Assembly: GCF_046237605.1 (NCBI RefSeq)
Contig: NZ_CP143542.1
Span: 2,170,001-2,234,000, forward strand
Source of the DNA: Paraperibacillus marinus
GTDB taxonomy: Bacteria; Bacillota; Bacilli; Bacillales; DSM-1321
Direction of reading: 5' to 3'
DNA: 64,000 nucleotides
Positions 45,523-53,628 of this stretch are shown piece after piece; positions within the stretch are counted from its first letter, which is position 1, and every line of letters begins with the position of its first letter. Position numbers and translations under genes: made by a program. The notes beneath the pieces are model-generated. The model had not been told where the DNA came from and made no database searches. It saw only the letters and a program-made list of their open reading frames with translations.

Positions 45523-46289
45523 TAATCATCCTCTACCTTCAGCCGGATATTGATGAAATTATAGGCCGGCCATGGCCCGCTGTAATTAAACTCGGCCTTA
45601 TCCTTCCAGTTCTCATAAAGATCATTAATTTTCTTATCAAATTCAGCTTCTTTGTTTTTATCTACCAGGAAAGCGGAATTCAGGAGCATTTTCTCGCTGA
45701 TCGGATCATTCGCCTTTGACGCTTCAGCTAATTCAGATAACGGATTAAATACTTCCCGCTGTATTTCTTGCTGTAATGAAGTGATCAGCTTCTGGGCTGC
45801 CCCGCCTATTTCTATTCGTTCATAATAACTGGCTGCTTCGGATTTACCTTGTACCGCCTTAGCCATCTTATCAATTTTTGAGTCTTGGGCCACGAGTGAT
45901 TCAAGCCATTCCTTTTTGCCAATGACTTTCAGTCCAAGCTCAACCTTGCCTTTTATTTCTGGGAAAAGTTTTTTAAATTGTGGATATAAATTTTCGAGCA
46001 GCACGTTTACATCTGCCTTCGATTTGAAGATATTGCCGAAGCTTACCGGGATGACTGTGTCATTCTTTTTCATAACATTTGAAACAGCATTTTGGTGCAT
46101 CATCAGATTGTTCTTATTGGGATGATAAATTTTCATAGGAAACTCGGCGGCAACCATGGCAGAATCTTTATACCTTATGGTGAAAAGCTCCTTTTTTTCT
46201 CCATCCAATTCTATTTCTCCAAATTCCTCATCTTTGTCAGTCTGTATTCCACAGAATATATAAATGCCCATTGACTCTTCTTGACTCAT
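45522..46289 (-). CDS. gvpF: Gas vesicle protein GvpF (GvpF/GvpL family)
   Basis: A 255-residue protein: GIYIFCGIQTDKDEEFG start, VIPVSFGNIFKSKADVN near 95, and the C-terminal FNYSGPWPAYNFINIRL shared with GvpL. GvpF meets GvpA early in assembly. Start ATG behind AAAAGGAG. It is 15 nt after the gvpN stop. Confidence 0.92.
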   Translation of the reverse strand: MSQEESMGIYIFCGIQTDKDEEFGEIELDGEKKELFTIRYKDSAMVAAEFPMKIYHPNKNNLMMHQNAVSNVMKKNDTVIPVSFGNIFKSKADVNVLLENLYPQFKKLFPEIKGKVELGLKVIGKKEWLESLVAQDSKIDKMAKAVQGKSEAASYYERIEIGGAAQKLITSLQQEIQREVFNPLSELAEASKANDPISEKMLLNSAFLVDKNKEAEFDKKINDLYENWKDKAEFNYSGPWPAYNFINIRLKVEDD

Positions 46290-46304
46290 TGCAAAACTCT
46301 CCTT

Positions 46305-47225
46305 TTAGTTCTCATTGACCTTAACGTTTTGACAAGCCTCCAGGATTAACTCTTCTGCTTTTGCAAGTGGTTCATCTACCTCTAAACACCTGCTCACCTG
46401 GTGGCCCAGCACATCGATGCATAAGCGCTGAAAGGTTTTGTTCCGGCCGTCTACCTCAACATCTCCTTCAGCTGCCAATCTGGCAATCATCAGTGATGCC
46501 CGGAGACTCGGACCGTTGTCTCCTTTACAATTGCTTCGAAGTTCGGCAACGAGTGCAGTGATCGCTTTGGCCTGATTTACGGGAATATCGACCTTGTCTG
46601 TTACGATAGCTGCCTCACGGTCCTGGTCTTTATGATTGATATAGATGGTAATAAGCCTATCCAGCAGAGCATCCTGTGTCTGGTAAACACCTGCATACTC
46701 TTCAGGGTTGCTCGTGAAGATGACAGAAAACTCGGGATGAACACGCACAAAAGGTTCTGTCATCTTGGTACCGTACAGAGGAAGAATTCCTTCCTCTAAT
46801 ATGGATAAAAAGATATTATTTGTGGTTGGCTGCGAACGGGTAAACTCATCATAAATGAGTGTGTAGCCATTTTTCACAGCCTCGAGCAGGCGCCCGTCCC
46901 TCCAGGTCTCAGTTACACTTTCATCTTTTTTATAAACAGAACGAATATAGTTATCCACGACTTTCTTACTTGTATATCCGGTAAAATCGCCTATTAAATC
47001 CTTGTTGTTCAATTCATGGTTTCCGTGTATCAGCATGACCTGCCTTTTTCTTTTTTTGGCTAAGGCCAGAGCCAGTGATGTCTTTCCTGCTCCAGATGGA
47101 CCCGTAAAATGTACCGGGTAGCCAGCCTTTAAATACAGCAGTGAGCGGGAAAGCAAATCTTCTGTCTGCTCATCCTTGGAAATAGCATGCGAATTTCTGG
47201 TAGCTACTTTTTTTAAAACAGTCAC
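46305..47225 (-). CDS. gvpN: Gas vesicle AAA+ ATPase GvpN
   Basis: A 306-residue MoxR-type AAA+ ATPase. Walker A GPSGAGKTSLALALAKK near residue 40, Walker B TLIYDEFTRSQPTTNN near 115, and sensor-1 SVIFTSNPEEYAGV near 168. GvpN drives growth or maturation of gas vesicles with GvpO. GTG start behind GAGGAAAAA. Normal length. Confidence 0.94.
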   Translation of the reverse strand: MTVLKKVATRNSHAISKDEQTEDLLSRSLLYLKAGYPVHFTGPSGAGKTSLALALAKKRKRQVMLIHGNHELNNKDLIGDFTGYTSKKVVDNYIRSVYKKDESVTETWRDGRLLEAVKNGYTLIYDEFTRSQPTTNNIFLSILEEGILPLYGTKMTEPFVRVHPEFSVIFTSNPEEYAGVYQTQDALLDRLITIYINHKDQDREAAIVTDKVDIPVNQAKAITALVAELRSNCKGDNGPSLRASLMIARLAAEGDVEVDGRNKTFQRLCIDVLGHQVSRCLEVDEPLAKAEELILEACQNVKVNEN

Positions 47226-47248
47226 ACTTTTTCCTCCCGATTCAAGTC

Positions 47249-47515
47249 CTATGCTTCATATTTAATGGAGCTTCTATAACGGATATCCCGTCTTTTATAG
47301 GAGATGACTTCTTTATCCTGGTTCAGATGAACATCATAAACACCAAGCATTTCATCTTTTGCATACTTTTTCATATACTCTTTTTCTTCAATGACTTCGA
47401 CTGTCAGCTTCCAGCCATTGTTATCATCTGCTTCCACAGAAGTGATTTTATGGACCGGAGCCACGAATTCATTAAAGAACTCCATAACATTTCCAATTAT
47501 TTTTTTGATTTCCAT
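47249..47515 (-). CDS. gvpO: Gas vesicle protein GvpO family (GvpR of Priestia megaterium)
   Basis: An 88-residue protein: VHKITSVEADDNNGWKLTVE and VEIIEEKEYMKKYAKDEM-like block then LGVYDVHLNQDKEVISYKR are the GvpO pattern. In Priestia megaterium the gene in this place, before gvpN, is named gvpR. GvpO stimulates GvpN in assembly. ATG after GGAGGCCAAT, 58 nt behind gvpB. Confidence 0.85.
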   Translation of the reverse strand: MEIKKIIGNVMEFFNEFVAPVHKITSVEADDNNGWKLTVEVIEEKEYMKKYAKDEMLGVYDVHLNQDKEVISYKRRDIRYRSSIKYEA

Positions 47516-47573
47516 ATTGGCCTCCTGCTAATGAATGCAGGCCAGGGGTAAACCCTGGCTTTGCATTCTGCTT

Positions 47574-47837
47574 CTAGATACTAAACCGGGCTGCACTTCT
47601 TTCATTTGTTTGAGCCGGAAGTCCCTCCTGCTCCACTTCATCCCGGAGCAGTCCGACTGCCTCAGCATATCGGAGCCAGGTATCTACGCTTGCAATAACA
47701 ACCCGTGCTTCCACTGTCAATATTTCGATTCCCACTACAGAAACCCTTACAAATGCATCAATTACGATCCCTTTATCCAGAATCCTGTCGATTACTTCAG
47801 CAAGGCTTGAACTGTCAGTACTTTTCTGAACTGCCAT
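47574..47837 (-). CDS. gvpB: Major gas vesicle shell protein GvpB (second GvpA copy)
   Basis: An 87-residue shell protein: SLAEVIDRILDKGIVIDAFV followed by VEARVVIASVDTWLRYAEAV. It differs from the first copy at 49093-49353 only in residue 2, a Leu-to-Val change near residue 34 and the C-terminal tail after residue about 68. It forms the hydrophobic-lined ribs of the gas vesicle. ATG after AAGGAGAATGCAATT. Confidence 0.94.
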   Translation of the reverse strand: MAVQKSTDSSSLAEVIDRILDKGIVIDAFVRVSVVGIEILTVEARVVIASVDTWLRYAEAVGLLRDEVEQEGLPAQTNERSAARFSI

Positions 47838-47854
47838 AATTGCATTCTCCTTTC

Positions 47855-48292
47855 TTAACTATCCTTTTTGATGTTTTCATAGCTTTTAATATTTGTTGCC
47901 CCTTTAATGTCCTTGGACGATTTAACATTGCTGATTCCTTTAATATGCTTTATACCCTTGACTTGTTTGTCATCCTTTTTATCGCCGGAAATCTTATCCT
48001 GGAAGTTCTCCCCTGCCTCTTTAACTTTTCCGAGTTTATCCCGGACCGTAAGCAGGGCGTCCTGAGTCTTTTCTTCTGCTTCACCGGCTTTATCATGCAG
48101 TTTATCCGCGAACTTGTCCCGCGCTTCTGTCATATTTTCGGTGAACTCATGAGCTTTATCCTGGATACTTCCGACAACTTTCTCTTTTGCCTTTTCGACG
48201 ATGAAGTCCTTGGCTTTGTCCTTTACAGGTTCAGGGGCATGTTCAATGACTTTCTTCGCTGCCTTTGCAGCAGTTTTCTTAAATTTGTCCAC
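47855..48292 (-). CDS. gvpQ: Gas vesicle protein GvpQ
   Basis: A 145-residue Lys/Ala/Asp-rich helical protein made of 11-residue-like amphipathic repeats (KDKAKDFIVEKAKEKVVGSI, KFADKLHDKAGEAEEK), reminiscent of LEA proteins, with a tail containing repeated IKGI/IKxx elements (HIKGIS, DIKGAT, NIKSY). It sits where gvpQ is in Priestia megaterium. Function unknown. GTG start after AAAGGGGG. Confidence 0.8.
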   Translation of the reverse strand: MDKFKKTAAKAAKKVIEHAPEPVKDKAKDFIVEKAKEKVVGSIQDKAHEFTENMTEARDKFADKLHDKAGEAEEKTQDALLTVRDKLGKVKEAGENFQDKISGDKKDDKQVKGIKHIKGISNVKSSKDIKGATNIKSYENIKKDS

Positions 48293-48333
48293 TCAAGATC
48301 CCCCTTTCGGCAACATGAAAAAAGGACTTCCTA

Positions 48334-48867
48334 TTATTTAGAGCCAGCAAGGTCACTGAGCATTTTTTCTATTCTTTCTAAACGGTCATTCAGATGTTTG
48401 TTTTCTTCTTTAATTTCTTCATATTTTTCGCTGTCCTGGCTGGCATTGCCGCCGTCCTTCTGCTTCTTGGGAGAAAGAAGGTTTTCTTCAATTTTGCTTA
48501 AATAACCGGATGCCAGCTGTTTTACACTGTTCTGTGCCTGATCAGCCAAAAGCTCCTGGGCCGTTTTTCTAAATTCATCACTTGCAATCTTCATGAATTC
48601 AGATTCTCCCAGATTTTTGATTACTTTCTTGCTTGTTTTCGGATTAGCCAGCAGTCCGATTCCAGCTCCAATCACTCCACCGATAAGCGCAAAATTCATA
48701 GAAAAATTTGATCCTTCTTTTTTCTGTTCACCCTGCTTATTACCGGTTTCTTGTGACTCTGTGTTTTGGTCCGCACCTGAAGCTCCTGATTCCTGGTTCT
48801 CATTTGTGCTTTCGTTTGTTTTGTTTTGATTCTTTACTTCTTCGTTCTTCATTTCTTCGTTCTTCAT
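48334..48867 (-). CDS. gvpP: Gas vesicle protein GvpP
   Basis: A 177-residue protein with a polar Asn/Glu/Gln-rich start (residues 1-50), a glycine-rich hydrophobic segment MNFALIGGVIGAGIGLLANP near 56-75 as in YtxH and GvpT, a helical middle and the end coil EENKHLNDRLERIEKMLSDL. It is in the gvpP place. Its build is that of GvpT and of the giant protein: zipper segment plus end coil. Two ATGs 15 nt apart are possible starts. Confidence 0.8.
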   Translation of the reverse strand: MKNEEMKNEEVKNQNKTNESTNENQESGASGADQNTESQETGNKQGEQKKEGSNFSMNFALIGGVIGAGIGLLANPKTSKKVIKNLGESEFMKIASDEFRKTAQELLADQAQNSVKQLASGYLSKIEENLLSPKKQKDGGNASQDSEKYEEIKEENKHLNDRLERIEKMLSDLAGSK

Positions 48868-48957
48868 TTCCTCAATCCATCCCTTTCCTAATTAAATATA
48901 TCTACTATATCTATTGTCCTTTGTTAAGGTTGTCTTCGCATTACATGGCAGCTTTTG

Positions 48958-49050
48958 AATAAGGAAGTGGATTTCCGCTGCAGGCACTTCACCTGCGTGA
49001 AAGTCTCGCGCCTGCGCTCGAATCCACTTGCTTAATAATTTAGTAATCTT
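48958..49050. repeat. Dispersed repeat fragment inside the gvp operon (copy E)
   Basis: The element lies in the 225-nt spacer between gvpA and gvpP. AAGTGGATTTCCGCTGCAGG and the end GAATCCACTTGCTTAATAAT are terminal blocks of the same family as 11496 and 55200, and AAGTGGATT/AATCCACTT form inverted ends, so the transcript can fold here. Confidence 0.65.
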
Positions 49051-49092
49051 TTAGAACTCAGTAAAACATCACTCTTTAGTAAGGATCCTTGT

Positions 49093-49353
49093 TTAAAAGC
49101 TTAACTGTGCGTTCGATGCTTGTCCTCTATTGCCGAGACCTTCCTCCTGGACTTCATCCCTAAGCAGACCAACAGCTTCTGCATACCGGAGCCATGTATC
49201 TACAGAAGCAATGACAACACGCGCTTCCACTGTGAGGATCTCGATTCCAACAAGCGATACTCTAACAAATGCATCAATTACAATACCTTTATCCAGAATT
49301 CTATCAATGACTTCTGCCAGGCTTGAACTGTCTGTACTTTTTTGAACACTCAT
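49093..49353 (-). CDS. gvpA: Major gas vesicle shell protein GvpA
   Basis: An 86-residue shell protein with the invariant core SLAEVIDRILDKGIVIDAFV, LVGIEILTVEARVVIASVDT and WLRYAEAVGLL. First gene of the cluster, set apart from gvpP by 225 nt with a repeat. ATG behind GAGAGGAGAC. The two near-identical shell genes (gvpA and gvpB) are normal for the Bacillus-type cluster. No gvpC is present, as in Priestia megaterium. Confidence 0.95.
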   Translation of the reverse strand: MSVQKSTDSSSLAEVIDRILDKGIVIDAFVRVSLVGIEILTVEARVVIASVDTWLRYAEAVGLLRDEVQEEGLGNRGQASNAQLSF

Positions 49354-49435
49354 GTTTTAAGTCTCCTCTCTATTCTATTAATTGTATTAAGTGGGGGAGT
49401 TGCCTTTTTCGTCAGCTCTTGGCTTTAGTTTTTAT

Positions 49436-49460
49436 ATACCTTCACTGAGGAAACACAAAC
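49436..49460 (-). promoter_or_regulatory. Candidate sigma-B-like promoter of the gvp operon
   Basis: On the minus strand GTTTGT, 13 nt, AGGTAT, close to the sigma-B consensus GTTTAA-N12-15-GGGTAT. The predicted start would give a leader of about 70 nt before gvpA. No better sigma-A pair was seen nearby. The rest of the spacer to the yneQ terminator (49461-49828) shows AT-rich sequence without a recognisable gene. Confidence 0.35.
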
Positions 49461-49828
49461 GAGGCAATAGTAACCATTTCATGCTTTATCTAGCATTATT
49501 TCAGAATATTACTGCCTGCCAAATGGAGAAATCCGATATCAACAGGGTTTTCCCAACCATTTTATAAAAATGTTACATTTACATTACAAGGTTTAAATGC
49601 AAAATAAGCGGCTTAAATGTGTTTTTCTTCCATTCATACTCTTATTTCCCTTGACATTCTAGGATATTTATTCCTATGCTTCAGGTCTCAGCCATCTGCC
49701 TGCTATTTTTGATTCTTGCAAAAAGGCCTATTATTTCACTGTTATGGAAATGAAATACAGTAAAAGCAGTAAAGCTTATGGTCTAATTCAGTGTCCATAT
49801 TCAGCAAATCCCCCTGTAAAAAGCGGAT

Positions 49829-49875
49829 AAAAAAAACCTGTGCAGCAGACTCAAAAAAGGCTGCTGCACAGGTTG
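49829..49875 (-). terminator. Rho-independent terminator of the AAA-yneP-yneQ run
   Basis: Minus strand AACCTGTGCAGCAG and CTGCTGCACAGGTT around an 11-nt loop, then a long T-run. Confidence 0.9.
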
Positions 49876-49900
49876 AAGTTTTTAGTGCAGGATGTTTTCC

Positions 49901-50206
49901 CTAATCTCTTTTCTTATTAAGAAGCGGCTCATTTATTCCCTCTGCTTCGAGAATGCGGCGCTGCCGATCACCAAGCAGATCAAAGTGAGGATATCCTTCT
50001 TTTCGAATATGAATCCATTCTTTTTTTAACCCATATTGCTCACCCCAGGCTGCCAGCTTATCGATATCACTGCACCCTGCCTTCGTGACGGTAAAACAGT
50101 CAGGGAACCTTTCATCGAGCCAGTAGTGGGTTAAAAAGGCAATCTCCCCGGTGTCGATTTTTCGTTTCCACTCTTCAAGATCTCTGCGTTTTATTCCAAA
50201 TGCCAT
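49901..50206 (-). CDS. yneQ: YneQ family protein
   Basis: A 101-residue protein I recognise as YneQ from the opening AFGIKRRDLEEWKRKI and WLDERFPDCFTVTKAGCSD. It is a conserved Bacillus protein of unknown function, next to yneP as in B. subtilis. It marks the right edge of the inserted accessory block. ATG after GGAAGGACACC. Confidence 0.8.
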   Translation of the reverse strand: MAFGIKRRDLEEWKRKIDTGEIAFLTHYWLDERFPDCFTVTKAGCSDIDKLAAWGEQYGLKKEWIHIRKEGYPHFDLLGDRQRRILEAEGINEPLLNKKRD

Positions 50207-50239
50207 GCTGGTGTCCTTCCTTCGGGTAAAGAAAAAGTA

Positions 50240-50665
50240 TTACATTTCTTTTTTCTTATGCATTTCATAAGCTTCATGCCAATCAGGGAATGTTCTTCGT
50301 ACTGAAACCGGGCGGAAGCTGTCCGCCTTAACGCAGACATGTGAGGAATATCCAGTAAGGGCGAGCTCCCCTTCTTCATTCAGGACTTCATATCCGTATG
50401 ATACTCTGATTCCATCATATTTTTCGATCCACGTTTTGATCGTTGCCGTTTCCGGATATCTTAATGGTTTTTTGTATGAAGCATTTATTTCTGTAACTGG
50501 GGATAGAATGCCCGCTTTCTCCATATCGGCATATTTAAAGCCCAATTCCTCTATAAGCTTTGTCCTGCCAATCTCCATCCATATGATGTAGTTGGCGTGA
50601 TATACCACTCCCATTTGGTCGGTCTCCGCATAGCGGACTTCAATTTTCGTTTCTGTGACCTTCAC
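50240..50665 (-). CDS. yneP: Acyl-CoA thioesterase, hotdog fold (YneP/YbgC-type)
   Basis: A 141-residue 4HBT protein: VRYAETDQMGVVYHANYIIW (the D...H active-site region at residues about 10-30) then GRTKLIEELGFKYADME and KKPLRYPETATIKTW. Such enzymes hydrolyse acyl-CoA thioesters in the cytosol. The GTG start overlaps the AAA ATPase stop (GTGA), so translation is coupled. Confidence 0.88.
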   Translation of the reverse strand: MKVTETKIEVRYAETDQMGVVYHANYIIWMEIGRTKLIEELGFKYADMEKAGILSPVTEINASYKKPLRYPETATIKTWIEKYDGIRVSYGYEVLNEEGELALTGYSSHVCVKADSFRPVSVRRTFPDWHEAYEMHKKKEM

Positions 50666-53022
50666 TGTCTATTCCCTCTTTCTCTCTTTTCCAGTGTTTT
50701 AATAAAATCTTCTTTTTTCAGCTGCAGGATGTCGGGAGTGAGTCCTTCCGGTTCAGGCCCCGTCATGATCCGGTAGGCATGCTGCTGAATGGTATCATCA
50801 ATCAGGTTGGCAGCATACCGGCCGTTGCCTTCCACAATATGATGATTTAAATAATCCCTCAAAAACTCTTTTGCATCCTCTCCCAATTCATACTGAAACG
50901 AGCCTGCATAGGATTCAATGATTTCCATCAATTCATCTGGTGAGTAATCCTGAAAATGAATGAATTTTTTAAAACGGGATTTCAGTCCAGGGTTAATGTT
51001 CAGGAGGCGATCCATTTCATCAGGGTACCCTGCCAATACAACCACCAGATTTTCATTGTGTTTAGTCATCTCATCAACCAGGGTGTCAATCACTTCTTTT
51101 CCAAAGTCACCCTCTGTACTGCTCAAAAGGGAATAAGCTTCATCAATGAACAGGACGCCTCCAAGCGCTTCCCTTATTTTCTTTTTGGTCTTGATGGCAG
51201 TCTGGCCTACATATCCAGCTACAAAGTCTGCCCGGCTGGCTGTAATTAAATGGCCTCTTTTCAGCATTCCGCATTCTTTCAGTATTTCAGAATAAAGCTT
51301 TGCGACCGTGGTCTTCCCTGTTCCAGGATTTCCAGTGAAAACGGCATGAAGCTGCACGGGCACCACCGGCATTCCGCGTTCCCTTCGCAGCTGCTGGAGC
51401 TTCACGAAAGATTCAATCGCACTGATTTCGTCCTTGATGGAAGCAAGACCGATCAAATGATCCAGTTCTCCCTTCGGATCCCTGTTTTGATCATGTTCGG
51501 CAGCTGCAAAATCCTGTTTATCAAGAGTAGTGAATTGAAGGAGATTTCCGCTTCCCTTATCGAGCCTGGATCCCTTCTTAAAAATGGCATCCATTACAAG
51601 AGCTCGGACAGTCCTTGCATTGCCGAACGTTTCGTCCACCTTTTCCTTCTCGATCCTTCCTGCGAGCTCCGCCTCTGCATCAGGAGCAATGATATAATCA
51701 TTGTCTTCTGCGGTTTCATGTGCGATTTTCAACAGTTCGTCCAAGGAGTAATCAGGCAGATCGAAATGACTGGAGGAGGGAAATCTGCTTCTGAGCCCGG
51801 GATTTGCATTCAAGAACTGCCTCATTTCTTCAGGATATCCGGCCAGGATGACCGAGAACCTGCCGGCATAATCGCCGCTCGTCATCAAGGAAACCAGTGT
51901 GTCAATAGCTGTCTGTCCATAGTCATTGCCGGAAGAGTCCGCCCGTTTCAGAGAGTATGCTTCATCAATGAAAAGAACTCCTCCCAGTGCTCTTTCCACC
52001 GCCTGCCTCACATTTTCCTCTGTCTGGCCGACAAAAGCGCCCACCAGCTGGGAGCGGTCCGTTTCGATCACTTCTTCTCTTGGCAGCACGCCAAGTTCAT
52101 TAAAAATCTTGGCAAACAAACGGGCGAGGGTTGTTTTTCCGGTTCCCGGATTTCCAGTGAGCACCATATTGAGACTAAGCTCATCCTTTGAAAGAAACCC
52201 CATTTCCTTCCTGTTCTTTTGATAATGAAGGAATTTGTAAAAATCATTTATCCTTCTTTTAATTTCTTTCAGTCCTACTAATTCATTAAGCTCTTTCATG
52301 GCACTGTCTGGTACCTTTGCTGCCAGGTCATGTTCAAATAACGCATCCCAGCCAGCCTTTAATTCGATAAATTCATCGAGGCATTTTTTCACATCATTGA
52401 AATGTACCGCAGTATGAAAAACACCGGTTATCGATGCTTCATATTCAATGGATGCCTGCAGGAGGCTTGTCACTGCCGTTTCAATTTCAATGGAGAGATC
52501 AATCAGCTTACGGTAATGCACTGCCAGGGAGCTGTCCGCCTCTCTGTCCAGATGAAGCTTTGCAGTCTTTAAATCATCAACCGCCTCACCGATGGAATCA
52601 AGCATCTTTCTGCAGATTTCAATATATTGATCAGCCTGCTTCTTTTTAGTAGTCCGATTATCAGTCTCTCTGATTAAAGGGAATGAATAACCATCAAAAA
52701 TGTTTTGATATTGCTTCCACTTTGTTTCTGCCAATAACGCATTGGCACGGGCATTAGCCCGGTTTGCCTTCAAAGCTTCCTTGATCCATTCATTAAAAAG
52801 CTTGTCCTCGCCATACTGAGTTTTACGGTTCAGGGCAAGAAGGCTGTAGAGTTCGCTTATCAGCATATTTCTGGTATCTCCGTCCCCCGAATCCAGCTGC
52901 ACTAAAGCATGAAGGAGATTCAGCACAGCAGATTTGTTCACATTGTAACCGTTCAGCTCTGCTTCTTCCTTAAGGAGTTCCGTCTGTTCCTTTATATCGT
53001 TCAAAGAATTTTCTTTTGTCAT
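50662..53022 (-). CDS. Double AAA+ ATPase, CbbX/SpoVK type
   Basis: A 786-residue protein: an N-terminal helical region of about 240 residues, then two CbbX-like AAA+ domains. Walker A motifs are LTGNPGTGKTTLARLFAK (about 285) and FTGNPGTGKTTVAKLYSE (about 560); Walker B motifs are GGVLFIDEAYSLKR and GGVLFIDEAYSLLSS; pore-loop-like VGAFVGQTEEN and VAGYVGQTAIK follow each Walker A. CbbX remodels Rubisco and SpoVK acts in sporulation; SpoVK has just one AAA domain, so this is a different relative. It lies between tlp and yneP, which are adjacent in B. subtilis. Target unknown. Confidence 0.85.
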   Translation of the reverse strand: MTKENSLNDIKEQTELLKEEAELNGYNVNKSAVLNLLHALVQLDSGDGDTRNMLISELYSLLALNRKTQYGEDKLFNEWIKEALKANRANARANALLAETKWKQYQNIFDGYSFPLIRETDNRTTKKKQADQYIEICRKMLDSIGEAVDDLKTAKLHLDREADSSLAVHYRKLIDLSIEIETAVTSLLQASIEYEASITGVFHTAVHFNDVKKCLDEFIELKAGWDALFEHDLAAKVPDSAMKELNELVGLKEIKRRINDFYKFLHYQKNRKEMGFLSKDELSLNMVLTGNPGTGKTTLARLFAKIFNELGVLPREEVIETDRSQLVGAFVGQTEENVRQAVERALGGVLFIDEAYSLKRADSSGNDYGQTAIDTLVSLMTSGDYAGRFSVILAGYPEEMRQFLNANPGLRSRFPSSSHFDLPDYSLDELLKIAHETAEDNDYIIAPDAEAELAGRIEKEKVDETFGNARTVRALVMDAIFKKGSRLDKGSGNLLQFTTLDKQDFAAAEHDQNRDPKGELDHLIGLASIKDEISAIESFVKLQQLRRERGMPVVPVQLHAVFTGNPGTGKTTVAKLYSEILKECGMLKRGHLITASRADFVAGYVGQTAIKTKKKIREALGGVLFIDEAYSLLSSTEGDFGKEVIDTLVDEMTKHNENLVVVLAGYPDEMDRLLNINPGLKSRFKKFIHFQDYSPDELMEIIESYAGSFQYELGEDAKEFLRDYLNHHIVEGNGRYAANLIDDTIQQHAYRIMTGPEPEGLTPDILQLKKEDFIKTLEKRERGNRQ

Positions 53023-53074
53023 TATCCTTCACTTCTTCCAGTTTCATAATCAAATATGAAAATGCTTCATCAAT

Positions 53075-53107
53075 AAAAAAGCAACTCCCTGCAGGAGTCA
53101 CTTTTTT
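53075..53107 (-). terminator. Rho-independent terminator of tlp
   Basis: Minus strand AAAAAAGTGACTCC-TGCA-GGGAGTTGCTTTTTT, between tlp and the AAA gene. Confidence 0.85.
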
Positions 53108-53146
53108 ATCTTAGCATATTTTATCCAGTAATAAGAGGAATAAGCA

Positions 53147-53377
53147 TCATGAATAAGAGTTCCTTCTTGCTGCCGCTTCTTCTTTCACTTCTTTCCTCAT
53201 GGCATCGATAGAATCCTGCCTTTTGCGATTTTTATTATCGATGTTCTGCTGCTCTTCTCCATTCGAAAAAGCTTTGCTTGCTTCTGCCTCGTCCATATTA
53301 ACTATCGTATTTTCAATCATTTCCTGGAGCTTTTCAACATTATCCCGGCGGTCATCCGGGTTAGTCGCTTTATTCAT
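53147..53377 (-). CDS. tlp: Small acid-soluble spore protein Tlp
   Basis: A 76-residue protein: NPDDRRDNVEKLQEMIENTI, NMDEAEASKAFSNGEEQQN, then KEEAAARRNSYS. This is the Tlp family, a thioredoxin-like-named spore core protein made under sigma-G in the forespore. ATG after GGAGGGG. Downstream of sspN, as in B. subtilis, though here a terminator separates the two. Confidence 0.93.
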   Translation of the reverse strand: MNKATNPDDRRDNVEKLQEMIENTIVNMDEAEASKAFSNGEEQQNIDNKNRKRQDSIDAMRKEVKEEAAARRNSYS

Positions 53378-53585
53378 GAAACCCCTCCTTTCTTATGGAT
53401 TATTATTTAACAAGAACTAAAAAATAATCAGATGGTTTTTGTGTTCGTAATATTATTATGTTAACTATCACTGTGTAACCTTTTTGGCTTCCAGGTTCTT
53501 TTCCAGTCTCTATTAAAATTATGTAATCTTTTGAGCCATCTTCCACCTTCCCTTCATCCTTTCATTTTCCCTGTTAGAGCTAAAT

Positions 53586-53628
53586 AAAGAAAAGGACGTC
53601 CCTTAAATTCGGGACATCCTCTTCTTTA
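53586..53628 (-). terminator. Rho-independent terminator of sspN
   Basis: Minus strand GGATGTCCC-GAATTTAA-GGGACGTCC then TTTTCTTTA, overlapping the sspN stop. Confidence 0.85.
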
